This document shows, one piece after another, positions 1 through 13,719 of a stretch of 64,000 bases of DNA. Source of the DNA: Stichopus chloronotus (Eukaryota; Echinodermata; Holothuroidea; Aspidochirotida; Stichopodidae); assembly GCA_021234535.1 (NCBI GenBank), contig CM037830.1:36580937-36644936 (forward strand), written 5' to 3'. The translations under genes and the position numbers were made by a program. Each line of letters opens with the position of its first letter. Positions within the stretch are counted from its first letter, which is position 1. The notes under the pieces are model-generated. The model was not told the origin of the DNA. It searched no databases and saw only the letters and a list, made by a program, of their open reading frames with translations.

Positions 1-3000
1 ATCAAGCCTAGTGAGCTCGTAATGAGACTTATTGTCACAGCAAACATCAATAAATGTTTACAGTCAATTCAGCTAGCCTATACCTGACCAAACAACAACC
101 TGTGACCAAACAACCATTTCGACCACAGAGCGAAGGATTACCCAATAAATGGATAAATAATGAACCCTAAGCTATGCATTGTACTACAAAGCCCGCGTAA
201 GCCTGGTCAAGATCTTGGTCATTAAAATCCCTGCCATACATTTGTTGTCATGGAGATGAATGAGCAGTGAAGAAAGTCATGGTACGAGAAGTAAGAAGTA
301 TTCTGTAAATGTATCTTTTTTTTTTAATCAGTACTATTGGCTGACATGTTTGAAGGTGGGTGGGGATTAAGAAGAGGGAAAGATAAGGACAATTTGAAAG
401 TGAAAGTGCTTATTTATTCCTGCATTAGTGAAAGTTTAGAATGAGTATATTGTAGATTTACCTTAAAATGTTGTGGAAATTACGACCCCATCACTTTTAC
501 GATAGGGAGACAAGATTATAAAGAAATACGACATTGTTGAAGGGTTTCGGTGTGCCTTTGTGACGTCACAAATTTGCCATAATGTAATGTACAAATTTAA
601 AATTAACATTATTATTTCAAAAAGAACATGCTATTGAGATGCGGTTTTACCAGTGAAGAGAGAAAGAAAATTCTCCTAATTTTTATGGAATATTATTTTT
701 TTTTCATTGGACAGTTCCTTTAAAGGCTTCTTGATATGATACATACGGTGATTCGTTTTGTCAAAGTCAGCTCCACAAAGCCTCTGAGAATTCCACCTTG
801 TCGGGAATTCGTGACATTCTGTATATATTCATTCCGATTTTAGCTCCGAGCAATTTTCGCCAGCTACGACAAACCTGTACCTTTGTCAATACTGTAGAAG
901 TGACGAGCTGAGACCCATGGAGTGTAAAGATTTGTAAAATAACGCTAAATGTACTGCATGGAGGTCGACAGAAAATTACGTGAGTTCAGGATATGATCTC
1001 GAAGAGATGGAATATTTCAAATTTACATTAATTGTCCCAAAATTCCATACCTGAGCATCAGCTTGAAAAACAACGTTTCCTACATGGATTGAGCTACTCT
1101 CAAAGTTGGTATCAGACGCACAGACCACACAACAATATTTCTCTAATGGCAGTTATAGCGGTGTGCTGAAGTAACATGATTATTTTCATACCCATATTTG
1201 AAAGGAGTGAGCATATTAATTTGGGGAGGCATTTCAAATTCATTATAAAGTTCCATGCGTGATATTCTTGGGATCAGCATTATACAGCAAATATGCATTC
1301 CACTAAATTGATTTGAGTGAAGGTTAGCGGCCGGGGGAAAACTGTGACATATTCTTGATCAATTCCTCTCTAACAAAGTACATTCGAAATTAGGTGTTAT
1401 TCTTACTAGTATTCCATTAAATATACCCCGATGTGTTCGTTCACTCAAATCAATATTTTGGGACCACAGTATTCTCAGATTCTGGGCCAATACATGCCGC
1501 ACACACCCGACAGAAGAAAGGGCGGAGCTAAGATAAGGGTATGGTGTAGTTAGGGAGTGATATGGTAGATAGAACAATCTTCGCAAGTGTAAATGGTCTC
1601 AATATCCGTTGTGATGTACTATTCGCAGATCCCCCACCCTCCCAAAACATCCACCCCTAATTCATCGGAGCGCTATGAAACAGGATCCGACATATAACGG
1701 TAGTCGAAGATTAAATGGCTAAATGATAGTCTTTTCTCTCAAATCTTGCTATAAACACCTTGAACCGTAAATTGGCTAGTGAGTGACAACTCAGTAAACA
1801 TGAAAACACATACATAGATAACATTATCTTTCTGAGTATTGTGTACATAAGGAACTGCTTACCTTTTACGATTTAAGTCGGTGCTTTGTCTTCGCCTTGG
1901 CAGTTGATACGTTGCTTTCTCGTTATGTTATTGATGACATTTACATAATTCTCGAATTGGATTAAGTAGATATCCTACAACAATGTCGGATGTTAATACA
2001 GTTCACTATACTTGTATATACAGTTTACATATACAGATTAAAGGCCGTGTAGTAATCTGTAGGTTAGCTGGCATCGATCGTACACAACAGTGCAGTTGCC
2101 ATTGTGACGAAATCGATCCTGTCTGAGTCCATTCAGTTTTGGGTTCACTTCTCCGGTGTTGCTTTAATCCCACCTCTCTACCAGTATAACATTGAAATTG
2201 ATCAACTGGAGCGACAGTAGTATTACAGTGGGTTACGCGGCTATGTAATATTGAAAATAATACAGAGGGCGCTGTATAATGTTTGTAGATTTGGTATATA
2301 AAAACCCTAGAGTAGGATGGGGTCCCTTTTGTCAATATGGCTCTAATTGTCACTATGATAATATTTTGTCGTGTTTTCAAATCCTTATTAATTCAGCGGA
2401 TTTTCCTTCACCCCTTCCCAAATTCCTGCCCCACCAATCCCTTTCCCTAACTCCATGTCGTCCCCCATTTTCAAATGGAGACAAAGATGGACAGACGGAC
2501 AGACAGATAGATAGTGTCAAAGCCGGGGTAAGCAGTTTAGACTGACTTCGAAACCCTACTCACGCAATCTAACCGTTCCTGTACATATATAAGCATAATT
2601 GATCGCAGCACCAGTGACGGCGTACCGGCTAACATTGTTAATGAGTGGCAGAAATTGTAAGAATTAAAATAATGCTGGAGAAGTCATCATCACTTGACAT
2701 GTTAGCTGGCGTATATAAGAAACCACTCACCCCCCCCCCCCCCCTCATGAAAGATGCACCGCCCCACTGCCCAACACAACGACCATATATTCAGTACAGT
2801 GAAGAAGCGGAATCACCACTGAGTACTCTGATAGGTTACCTCTTTGTATTTCCCCTTTTCCACCCCCTCCCCCACCATGTAGCAGAACTGCAATTACCAA
2901 AGATTGTATATGAAGTACTTACAGAAAAGTATATATGAAGTAATGTCAATGATAGTACCTTTATGCTGGTAAGTCATTCAACTCCTACAATAGTTTTAAA

Positions 3001-6000
3001 TGGGAGTTATGGGAAGGGGAGATGCATCCCTTCACTAGTATCAATGAGACATTGTTTCCTCACGTCATAGCAGATTCCCTGTCGATGCTAGTCGACAAAT
3101 CGAGTAAATATTGCAGTACATTAAAAGTATTGCAATGAATGTCACCCTTTATGTGGATTTTTGTACTTACGCAAACTTGGATACAATACACTGCAGATGT
3201 TGCTTATGCTTGTATTCTTAGTTTCAAAGCGGAAATTCTACTTTAATGAGCCTGCATTTGGCGGACCTTGATGAAACTTGCTGATCATACATGATCAGTG
3301 TTAGCCGAACAAATTGAACAACGAGGGGAAGAAATCATCATTTGTGTTCATCGCGTCTCAATTCATTAATTTGTCGTCCTTAGATCTCGATCACGTGATA
3401 GAAAAATAAAACGTGAGTTGGCAATCCTATGTATTGTATCCTGTTACAGGTATACACATATTCCCCACCAAACTGCGATTGCTTCTAGCCCCTTCCCCCG
3501 CTTTTATCGCTCCCTTTTGTTCCTGACCAACTTTCGTTATTCATTGTTTTTCACTTTGTTTACCTTTAGTCCCGTAATGTTTCTTTCTGTGTCCTACTTT
3601 CTCCATCTTATGGAAGTTTAAATCAGGTCGTGTGTCTATCCGGTCTCTGGAGCAAGAATTTAAATTTAGCACGCGTTTGTTAATATTCCAAGTCAACATG
3701 GTCATCAGTCGTCCCGGAGTGGTTTGCTATTGTCCTGTCATTTTCAAGAGTCTTGCCTCTGTATGAACTAGTAAACATTAATGTTTGTTCTTCTTGCAAA
3801 AGAAGGGAAACACGGCAATCAAGGGGGGAAAAAGAGAAAGAAGAAACTTATTCTACAAAGAGGGCTAACAGGGAAAAAGAGGAACAGTTATAGGCAAATG
3901 AACAAATATTTGATCTTGCAATCGATCGAAGGAGAGAGACGCTTAAGTTATCTTTATCCTTTCACCATCCTCCATTTTCGTTCCCTTGTTACTCAGAATA
4001 AAAAAAGCACACCGGATACTTGTTGATAGTGATTTAGATATAACTGTGCGCAGTCCGGTTTCTTTCTCTATTTAAAGATCTACTTCTGTGTTACCATGAG
4101 AGTAGTAGCCATATATCTACGTGCGTGCAGGTCGTGTGTGAATGAAGCTTTTCCCTGAAATCAGTTATAGATGTAGTAATGTTAACCAGTTAAGTATAGT
4201 GAAGTTGAATCTTGCGGAACCGTTAAGATAGCAAATAGAGTTTGCGAAACTTTGGACCAGTTCTTCGCTTGTTATAATCGATGAGTAAACTATAGATGGA
4301 TGAACGCTGGATGAACGCTGGATGAACGCTTTATAAAAATCAGGATGTACACCTATGTCATGCTCTGGAATATTTAATTGGGAATTCGGTGAAGTGGTGA
4401 TGAACTTACAATTCAATTTCGAAGCTGGATTTCATTCGATCTGGTATGATTATCTGATTTAAATTACTGTCTAGAGAATTAATAATCCACAGGGTTAAGG
4501 TTGACAACCTTCACTGCGCTTCTACCATAACCTAACCGTGTGCGTATATATTCTGCAGCTGTTGCGTCTCATGATTACGCATGACCAAACAAGAATCTAC
4601 GATACTGTATTGATAACTGTGGGACCGAAAACGTAAAAAGGACATGATCACATCGTGTCTTGAGATAAACGAAATCAAGTTAATTTAGAGAAGACGCACG
4701 GAGACTAACTTTTAGTCCTGCATCTCGTTCAATTTTGAACGGAACTTTTGATTTGAAACAGATAACTTTATATTGACATCTACCGTTTTATCTTCAACAA
4801 CTACAATCTTTCAGTCCCACGAAGTCGTTTGCTAGCTTGTCAGCCAGTTCTGGTGACATGAGTTAAGTTTATGCCTTCACAAAAGGTAACAGCCTATCCC
4901 TGATAGTGTACTTAATTACCATATTGTAATTATGGTATATCTTCAAAGATACAAGCCTTTTAGAGAGACAACTTTGACAGAAATCGACAATCCGGGTTCG
5001 GATAAGATATGGTTATACCTTCATGAATATGCATGACCTCAAAGAATATTTAAGACGATGAAAGACCAACATCTTAAAACACTAATGCAGAGTTTAAGTT
5101 AAACAAATAAAGTGTTACCTTTTGTTTTATGCGCCAGCTGGTCTCTCCTGGGTCTCATTTCACTAAGTAAAGCAATTTAACAAAACCATTATTAACGTGT
5201 GTACCTCAGCGGACAGCGACCCCAAGATAACAGCGGTCTGTCGTCACGTGTTTCACATTTCGATCGTTTCGGACGGTTTTGGATTTAACTTCGTGCATAC
5301 ATTATATCAACCCATGGCGGAATTATGACAAATAACAGCCGGTGGTATCAAGAAAGACTACTGCTTCAAAGAATTCCCAAAGGACAGTCAATCTGTTGTA
5401 GAGTATTCGTTACTAAATAATAAACCTTGCATGACGCTGTTGTCACCGAAATGGTTTACACATAGTTGACATATATGGAGGGCTACTAATTCACATTCTT
5501 CTTTTAAAATTTATGCAGAAATATAGACCGCTCTTGGCTTTGTTTATCTTAAAAAAGAAATAATTACAACGTTGCTCAGGTTTCGTTTGTATTTTTGATA
5601 CTTTTGAACAAACCGAGGGGAAAGTGGGGTGAGAGATGGTAAACAAAAAGTCCACAAACTCTTCTGACATTATTCCAGATGGTGTACATCTGTTAAGCTC
5701 GGCCGTAAGATTGTAGTAACGAGAATATCTTCATAACCTGAGGGTTCCTCGCGAATTGATTATTCTTTGTATTTGTATTTCGACAAATACCCGTCTGGTC
5801 ACTTTCCAAGCATCTTACTGTCGTATACTGGTTACACTTGTCTACGGTACTTTGTTCATGTCTTTATTTTACTGGACCTTTTTCAATCGCATACGGCGTG
5901 TAATTCCACCTAAACCTCTGTGTATAGTCTGCATGGAAGGATTCCAATCAGGATAAGATATCAGTATCCAACTGCCGGTACCACGAAACCCGAAAATTGA

Positions 6001-6229
6001 TTAAAACGTCATGTGGAAAGTTGAGTGTTTCAGTGTATGTAGTCACTCTTAGATAACGTAGTGATAACCATTTCTTATAGTTACGTTCGATTTATGCATT
6101 ATACAGCTTTAAGGATGATTTTTGTTTTTTTACTGAAAGTTCTGAACATTTATCGAAACGGTTAAAGTGGAGACGTGGACGATAAATTTATGGTGATTAA
6201 ATTTAATTAACAAGGTTGAATTTTCGTAG
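1..6229. other. Non-coding stretch, no gene recognised
   Basis: Only short unrelated open frames are present (the longest 124 codons, at 2006-2380 minus), with no recognisable domain, signal peptide or splice-supported exon. Small landmarks are a poly-C run at 2730-2744, a perfect three-copy 11-bp tandem repeat (ggatgaacgct) at 4298-4330, and a CRE-centred palindrome listed separately. It could contain upstream exons or promoter of the gene at 6230, but nothing shows this. Confidence 0.5.
557..572. promoter_or_regulatory. 16-bp perfect palindrome containing a CRE octamer
   Basis: TTTGTGACGTCACAAA is a perfect 16-bp palindrome around TGACGTCA, the full CRE/ATF consensus. Palindromes of this form also occur inside dispersed repeats, and no gene start lies nearby, so a regulatory role is only a possibility. 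Confidence 0.25.
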
Positions 6230-7519
6230 ATGGAATCAGTGAGTCACGTGGTGAACAACATGATGACGTCAGTACGTGTTTTGGAAAGGCAAGATTCTTC
6301 ATTAGGAAACGCGGAAATAGAAGATGGCGTTTACGAGGGGATAACTGAAATTAAAATAATTACAAAAGTCGAGAGTGAAGTTAACTCCATTATGGATGAC
6401 AACGTGAACCATTATCTCGGTTTGGATTTAGACTCAGACGAGGTGAGCCACACAGATTTTATGACGATGTCTTTACAAAATATAGAAATATCTAAAGATA
6501 TCCTTAACAGGGCTAAATGTAAAATGGATCTTGTTGGGAATCCGTTCGATGGATGCAAATCTGGGAGAGGAAAACGACTATCTTCATCATTTGATTGCCG
6601 GGATGAACCTGAAGAGAGAGAGGATGATGGAACGGATGGAAGAGAGGGATTTGAAACAAAGGGCGATATAGAGAGCCAGATGAGAGGACAAGACACAATT
6701 GACAATACTCCAGAAGAATCGAACAAAACACTGCTGAAAGATACCGACAATGATGGTGACCATGACGAAGATGACTGGTTGGTATTTGTTGAGAAGGTTG
6801 AAAGAACTCGTAGTCTGGGAAAATATGAGGAAACTAGTATTGATGGTGATGGACTGTCACCGAAGGCAAAGGGTATCAAAGGGGTGGGCATGGGGTGCAA
6901 AGATACCCTGCACCGTACTGCAGCCTGTTCGGGTGGGTTGAAAAGTCCAAGCAAAGGCTTGAAGTGGAAAAGCTGGAAAGAGGACTCACTTAAAGAGGAT
7001 ATGGCTATTGCTGACAATCGAGCCAGCTATAGAAATGCTAACGCTAAAAGAACAAATTCTGTAACAAATTCACATAGGACACCTACCAGGATCGTGAACT
7101 ATGACTTTAACGAAGCCGAAAGGTGCAGAAGTATCCACGTGACAACAAAGCGAAAGGAAAGTTTGTCACGTGGTCTGGGTGGTCTTCGCCGACATTCAGT
7201 GTCGACCACAAATACCCAATCGACGGAGAACACATCCAAGAACCCGGATGTGAGGTCAAAGTTCGTTCAAAGATTAGCTCAGACGAGACCTAAGTTGGCT
7301 CGCGCTGCAACATTTCCTTCTCTGTCGTCTCCCCGTCCATCGGAAGAGAGCTCGATCAAGAATCAATCTTGGAAGAGATATGAAAAGAGAGATTTAAATG
7401 GAAATGATGGGAAACTTTCATTTCGTGAACTGAATACTCCCGTTTACAACCTCGCTGATGATACGACACTACCCATGATGCACAGGGTGCAAAGAAGAAA
7501 TAACGATAACCAAAAATAG
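6230..7519 (+). CDS. Unrecognised 429-residue hydrophilic protein
   Basis: A long uninterrupted frame from ATG at 6230 to TAG at 7517-7519, the longest non-repetitive frame in the window. I do not recognise a family. The protein has no signal peptide, membrane segment or cysteine pattern. The N-terminal half is acidic with a DTDNDGDHDEDDW cluster (about residues 170-183). The C-terminal third is basic and Ser/Thr-rich, with RRHSVS and RAATFPS, which look like basophilic-kinase or 14-3-3-type sites. Most of it is probably disordered. The codon before the ATG is an in-frame TAG, and the context ttttcgtag|ATG also resembles a 3' splice site, so this may be either a single-exon gene or a last coding exon. 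Length and biased amino-acid composition argue for real coding; expression is unproven. Confidence 0.6.
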   Translation: MESVSHVVNNMMTSVRVLERQDSSLGNAEIEDGVYEGITEIKIITKVESEVNSIMDDNVNHYLGLDLDSDEVSHTDFMTMSLQNIEISKDILNRAKCKMDLVGNPFDGCKSGRGKRLSSSFDCRDEPEEREDDGTDGREGFETKGDIESQMRGQDTIDNTPEESNKTLLKDTDNDGDHDEDDWLVFVEKVERTRSLGKYEETSIDGDGLSPKAKGIKGVGMGCKDTLHRTAACSGGLKSPSKGLKWKSWKEDSLKEDMAIADNRASYRNANAKRTNSVTNSHRTPTRIVNYDFNEAERCRSIHVTTKRKESLSRGLGGLRRHSVSTTNTQSTENTSKNPDVRSKFVQRLAQTRPKLARAATFPSLSSPRPSEESSIKNQSWKRYEKRDLNGNDGKLSFRELNTPVYNLADDTTLPMMHRVQRRNNDNQK

Positions 7520-8654
7520 TTTTCATGTAAAGTTTAACATTAATCGTTTTTAATTACAGCAAAAGTCAAGTAAATGTCGTTAAAATGTATAAGATTTACT
7601 CACCAAGTTTATATATTGCTTGCGGGCTTAGTTCATGTTTTCTTGTAGCGTAGGTTAGTTGCCAGAGGGAAAGATTTGATTACAGATGGGGACCCGATGT
7701 ATGTGTCTGTCATGATGTGTGTGGATGAGGGGGAGGGGGAGGTAATTATTTCCTTTGCACCGGAGATGTACGTTGTTTAAATTACGAAACAGTTACAGCA
7801 TGTATTCCATCTGAAACGAGACTTACAAACAAGTTAACGGTATGGAATTGTTGTACTTCGATAAAGTGTGATCTAGGCTCCACATTTTCGAAACGTGAAC
7901 TTAGAGTAGGAGGTATTGTGGCATATGCTAGATCTTAGGCTAAATAATTTTTTGAACTGTCTTTTTCCAACTGTCTCCGGGTATAATCATATCTTTTTAA
8001 TAGATGTGTGGTAAAGATGATTTGTCAATTTCAAATTCTGTCAGAGAGTGCCCAAGAAGAGAGAAGAAAAAAAAAAGTTTCAGTTTTGAATTTTCTTAAG
8101 CTGAAGTGCCATACTCATTAGCACATGTTTAATGCCTCTTCTTTATATTAAATATTGTTTGGTTGAAAGTCATCAATGTTCACATGAACTATGCAAGTAA
8201 ACATTCGTGACCTCTGGCCAACAACGTTCCATCTCCAAAGCTAGGGAGAGATAACAAACATGCTGGTGAATATTATATATGGAACGTCAAAATGAAAAAC
8301 ATTTAAAAATTAACGTTTTTTTCTCCCTCTCTCTCTGCTGTGACACTTCCTGCAGGTCTGACTGAATTTTCCAAATTGACGGATCATATTTTTGTACCTC
8401 AAATCTATTGAGGAGATATGTGAATACCGTGTGGAAGAATAATAAAATACAAAATGTTATGTAATATGTATGGTATACCACAACTGTGTAACAATATTCA
8501 CCTCAGTGCTCACATAGATATTTCAGTTTCATGGCGCTCTTCCATCTTCTCGAATGTCTACTAGATAAGCCCACTGCTTTGTTGAATGAGAAGGACGGCA
8601 GGGAAAAAACTGATAATTGTAACAGTTTATTTAATCAATTATAAACCAGTACCA
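7520..8654. other. Intergenic, nothing recognised
   Basis: AT-rich sequence downstream of the 429-residue frame. No exon, RNA gene or clear repeat was seen, and there is no canonical AATAAA close behind the stop codon. Confidence 0.4.
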
Positions 8655-9270
8655 CTTAAACTGGGTGAGTTCTCTTATTCTCGACGACGATCCTTTTGAG
8701 ATTTACGTTTGAGAAACGTGTCACATATACCCGATGCACGTTAAGGCTTGTTTTCACATGAAAAAAGGAAAACAAAACAAAGAAAGATTTATGGTGCTAC
8801 CGATCATGTATAACCTATTCTATCGATTTAATCTTTACAAAAAATAACAGCCATACCCGAAGGATATATTATCCCTTAGTCAATTTTGTTCCTCCTTTAA
8901 GTCAGTTTTGGTTGCATGATTCCTCTGTAAAGCGAAGCATCCCCGTAACTATACATGGGAGTCATAAGAACCAGGCCGTGGCGCCCTCCCGGACGATATC
9001 AGTGGCAATTAGTGTGATGTAGGTTTTAAGATTAATTTAATTTTTATTGGCAATGAAGAAAACCTAACAATGACATGATTTAGTTCCGCTCTCTCATGAT
9101 CAGTCTCTCCCAGGAGTTGCATTGTCTTGACTCGTGCACGTATCTTCTTAGACTCGGTTTTGAAGTCAAATTAATTAAATGACTTTGTTCTCGTCCATGT
9201 TCTGTTAGTCTTTGTCATCATCGCTGTAAATATTTAATGTTTTCTTTGTATTTAATATTTTTATTTTTAC

Positions 9271-12200
9271 TTGCAAATGGACGCATGTTCAATGACAATG
9301 TACCACCCATGCACCACCATTGTTTCGTTTGTATTGGATATCAACTTAATTCCGTGTTCACTATTCTTCTAATTGTCAATTAATTTTGAAGACTTCTCAT
9401 CATATGTCCGTCGTATCCATTGACGCGTCAAATCCAGTGGACGAGGGAACATGTTTCCCCCACATTTCTATCTGTGGGGACAGAAATATCCAACCCCCCA
9501 CACACACAACATTTCGTAAGGGAGAAATGTTGTGGCTCAATTTTTTAACTGGGACATTGTAACAAATGCCGCCTTTCACTGTTGGTTAGTGGCGCAAGTA
9601 GTCGCTAGTTTGATAAATGCTCATACGGTAACTGAAGAATTTAGGTGTTCATATTCTAACGTTAGATTCATCAACACTTCCTATGTGCCCAGGTTTTCCC
9701 AGCGCTTCGCCTAGTGTTTTGTTTTGCCACATGTCATATGTTCACGTATTAATCAAGGTAATGAATTAACTGACTTATTTTTCCAGTCCATACAATTATT
9801 TCATGTTACGAGGGATACATTCATGTGATTGTAAACTTGTTGTTCCTTTCGAAGCAACTCGAACTTTGAAGAAAATATTCCCCCCGCCCCCTGTCCTCTC
9901 CCTCCCCCGGCTATTTTACATGGTAAACGTTAGTAGTAACGCTAACGTTTTGAATATGCAATTACCAAGTTCACGAATTTTAAGTTTATGTGGTCAAGTC
10001 TTGTTTTTCCACAAACCGTAGCTGATTTTAGAATTAATTTATAATTAATTTCTCCTTCACATTTCTTTGAAACTTTCTGAAACACTAAATTTCGTAAAGA
10101 AATTCTATATTCGGAATTTATTTTAAAAATGGCGGGAAAGGTCATCCGCGTGCTTCTGGTGAACAAAGAGATTGTGGCACATTCCCTCCACTTCGATAAA
10201 CCAACACAATTACAAATTATCTGAAAGAGAGAAATGAGGCCCAAACTCTGTTCGTGGTCATATAATTAAATGAATTGTCGATGTACATATTTACTTAATT
10301 GTAAAATATCTCTTAAAGATATGAAACTTTTTCTTTCTCTGGCTTCGTCACTGTTAATTGCGAACAGTTTTCGACAATTCCGTTCCAAAAGGATTCGTAT
10401 TATACAACAGCGAACGATTGAAGGTTGTTGATATTTTTTTTTTGCCTAGGTGATCATATATGCTATAGCAATAATGGTTACCAGAGGAGCCCTGGTCAAC
10501 ATTTTCGAAATATTACCTCAAATTGTCAACATACGAGCTCATAATTTTCAGCTCGCTTCGCGCGCTGTTCAAGTTCCCCTAATCTCTTGTTTTTTACATA
10601 AGTTTCAACAGACATACCAAACAACAGGAAGGGGACAGTTCACACCCCGCCCTCCCTCCCCTACCCGTTTCCACACGTAGTGCTCAAATCATTTTGTTCC
10701 CCACTTAGGGCTTTCAAAGAGCATAACGAAGATTGGGCGAAGTTGTGACTTCGCAGTTTCAAGCACAACGTGAAATAATGATAAGCTGTGATATGATGAT
10801 AATTGTGAATGATACAAATGATCGTTGAATTATCCTCATGCGTATAGTGCGCAGGGGGTCAGGGGCGTAGCCAGGATTTTTCTGTGAGGGAGGGGAAAAT
10901 CGACTCGTTGTGAGCGGGTCTACCCTGCCATGGCTTAGGCCAGAATTTCAAATCAGTCGATCCACAGATAGGCCTAGGAGGCATGATGAGAAATCTAAGG
11001 GGATGGGACTCTCCCTCCTCTTTGCCGAAAATTAGACCTAATGAGATAAAAGCCAATGTGTGAAAAATCGTAAAACATATCAGATGGATTCAAGATTCGT
11101 AATGAATTATTCATTCTGTTCCATTTATTCTTGGGGCAGTTGGCAAATAGCAGGGGGGTATGCTGAACATACCTTTAGACTCCACTATTCATTGGTTGAT
11201 AATGACCCATTTTAAACTTGCAAATAAAAATGGGGTAGGCGATTGAACATTATCTACTGCAACGAAGCGACGCCGAAATCGACTGGATTTTTTTTTTTTG
11301 GGGGGGGGGGGGAACGCCCGGAAAAAGCATGAGCCTGTTGCATGCATGGTGAAACATTTCCCGCTTTAAAAAATGAAAATGACGTGCTTTTAAGTAGTGG
11401 AATTGACATACTTTAAGTAGTGGAGTTGACGTACTTTTAAATAGTAATATGACAGAATATTTTCGGCAGTAGCCTCAGCTGGCATTGATAACCACTACTG
11501 TCTGGAGATTTATTTTTTTAAGGCAGCGTTAGGGTTGGAAAAAAAATAGAGGAATATATTCTTCCTAGAATCCATGACATTATCACTCTCCAAGGTTTTG
11601 ATTTACAGTTGACATATTGAGCAATGCTTCCTGCGTGAAATAAATATGCCGACCGCTCTTCTGCGGATCAAATCCCCTAGAAGTATACTGGTATACTGCA
11701 TATAAGCAACAGGCGAGTGGCCAATTGGAACCTCGAATCAACAATTTCACAGCTTTATGAACACCTTGCTTTAACTGTGTTGTTAATCTGTCCGTCTTAG
11801 TTTTCAATGTCATCAAAAGATCACACTTGTGAAACCCGACAATTTTCAGTCCCCCCCCCCCCACCTTTAGGCCTACCAGTTCTCTCCTTAACTCTGTCAA
11901 CTTATCATCCCTTCCCTCTTCGTTCTTTAATTTATTTTTTTTTTTGCTTTCGATCCTTTATTTTTCCACCTTGCCCATCGCGTCCCCAAAATTTCTCCTC
12001 CCCCTGCACCCTCGCCGCTGGCTACGCTACTGCAGAGGATGGCGTCTTTTCGTTTTAGATGACGACCGCGTCCTTTCATCTCAATAAAGATTTCTAGAAT
12101 TGCAATGCTCTATGGTGTCTCCTTTTTGGTGAGTCAGATTGGGCCTTCGAAAGTAGCCTGGGCCTTTGACTGGGCCTTCGATAGGAGTTTTTCCACCCTG

Positions 12201-12699
12201 CAGTTCTTACTGTAACTTTGCCGTTTTGCACGGTCCATTAAATTATTATCTGAGTCCCCCCCCCCCCCCCACTCCACCTATTGCTCCAACTTGCTTCATG
12301 AAAAATACTTTCAACGGGTTAGGTAGAGATATGAAACGGACTTCTTAAATGATGGACTGACATGTAAGTGATATCTTTTGCAACGCAAAACTCCACTAAA
12401 ACCTGCTGCATTTATGCCATTTTCTCCCATCGAAGGTAACTGTCTACACTGTTACTTATTCTTGACCAAGTTGCGTAGAATGTTCACAGACCCCCACCAT
12501 ACCTCCCCTTCATCCCAATTTCCCCTTAATCATTAATGGCGCCTCCACAAGGAGTCGGGTATGCGAGAAATGATCAATTCACAGACTATGGAAGAGACTC
12601 TCAGTTTTCCATAAGCGTTATTCGTTTATCAAAAAAATGATAATCACATGTTGGTCACTGAAAGGGGTAGTTTGAGCTGGATCTTTAATTTTATTAACA
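9271..12699. other. Unit-1 interior, no gene recognised
   Basis: Apart from the inverted-terminal element at 10860-12032 there is only low-complexity DNA: poly-T/poly-G near 11289-11313 and poly-C runs near 11850 and 12258. By analogy with TIMP-like genes, upstream exons of the decayed NTR-like copy at 13345 might be expected here, but none was recognised. Confidence 0.4.
10860..12032. mobile_element. hAT-like non-autonomous element (putative)
   Basis: The left end CAGGGGCGTAGCCAGGAT and the inverted right end (reading CAGTAGCGTAGCCAGCGG) share GCGTAGCCAG. The 8 bp outside each end, cagggggt and cagaggat, agree at 6 of 8 positions, compatible with an aged 8-bp hAT target duplication. No transposase frame remains inside the 1.17 kb. 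Two solo elements facing each other would look similar. Confidence 0.45.
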
Positions 12700-13344
12700 A
12701 GTGCACATTCGGAGTGAAGCTGTTAGAACGTTCTGCTTCATGATAATTGGTCCCTTTATTTGTGAGTCTAGGATCTGTCACCATGATGAAATTAGATTAA
12801 TCTGAACTCATTATGGGATTCTCGATTATCTTTATGACACAACACTATTATACACAAACATCCATCAAACCATTGGTCATTATATTGCTGCGAATGATTT
12901 TTAGCAATTTTGTATAAGAGGCATTTCTGCAGGCTACAATAAAGAAGACAGTACACAAATGATTGAATTGTAAAAATATTAATAAAAGAGAAACAAAGAG
13001 ACAAAGAAACAACTATGTCTCAAGGGTGACGGACGGTTTTTGTCGATTAAGGATGACAATTTCTGTGGATAATCTGAAAATGTCCCTATGTGTGACCGGA
13101 AGGTGAGCAAGAGCGGTTTTCTTCCCCAGTTGAAAGAATTATTCCCCTCTGTTCGATATGGTAGATACTGCATCGTCATGGAATCTAACCAGGTCTGTCC
13201 ATCCGCCAACAAGTCTGTTATTTTAATATTGTAGAATTAGAAAGGAGACCGTGGGGAGGGGGTGTATGAACCTCAGAGATAAAACAAAGCGTACTGTCAG
13301 TGTATATCCAAGATGATTGCAGGAGTGCTACACATTGCTGCCAC

Positions 13345-13437
13345 TTCCGTTACACTGACACAGGTCGAGGTAAAATGCATAGAATTGGAATAAAGGAAAT
13401 CAAATGTAGCTGCGCCCTCCATCGCTTGCCCCAATAA
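13345..13437 (+). pseudogene. Decayed NTR/TIMP-like exon, unit 1
   Basis: The translation contains RIGIKEIKCSCALH, matching QIGIGNVTCNCTLS of the open exon at 32195-32532 and FGIEQIECSCTLHC of the unit-2 copy. The reading frame upstream (from 13331) is shifted by one base, and a TAA at 13435 cuts the frame earlier than in the unit-3 copy. It is probably a remnant of a plus-strand gene that ran tail-to-tail with the minus-strand TB-like gene ending at 15778. Confidence 0.4.
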
Positions 13438-13719
13438 TAGCCTCCAAACAGAGGAAAGTCAGGTGTCACATTACGTTGGCGATATGGATGACAAGCTTTC
13501 ATAAATTGTAAGTATATGACTGATAATCTGAGTTACGAATGAAAGTGCAAAGTTATCCATAAAATTTTCTTTTTGTGTGTCACTGGCTCTCTTTTCGTAA
13601 CTCACTTAATGTTGTCATTTGTGGAACTAGGCCTAGCCAGTGAGAAATGTGTGTTTTTGTGTGTGAGGTGCGTTTGTATTGTTCTCACTTAATTTTGTTT
13701 AACTTAACAACATTTCAGC

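Noticed and set aside
6412..7017. 201-codon minus-strand frame
   Set aside because: Antisense shadow of the 429-residue plus frame; Ser/Pro/Leu composition comes from reading the opposite strand.
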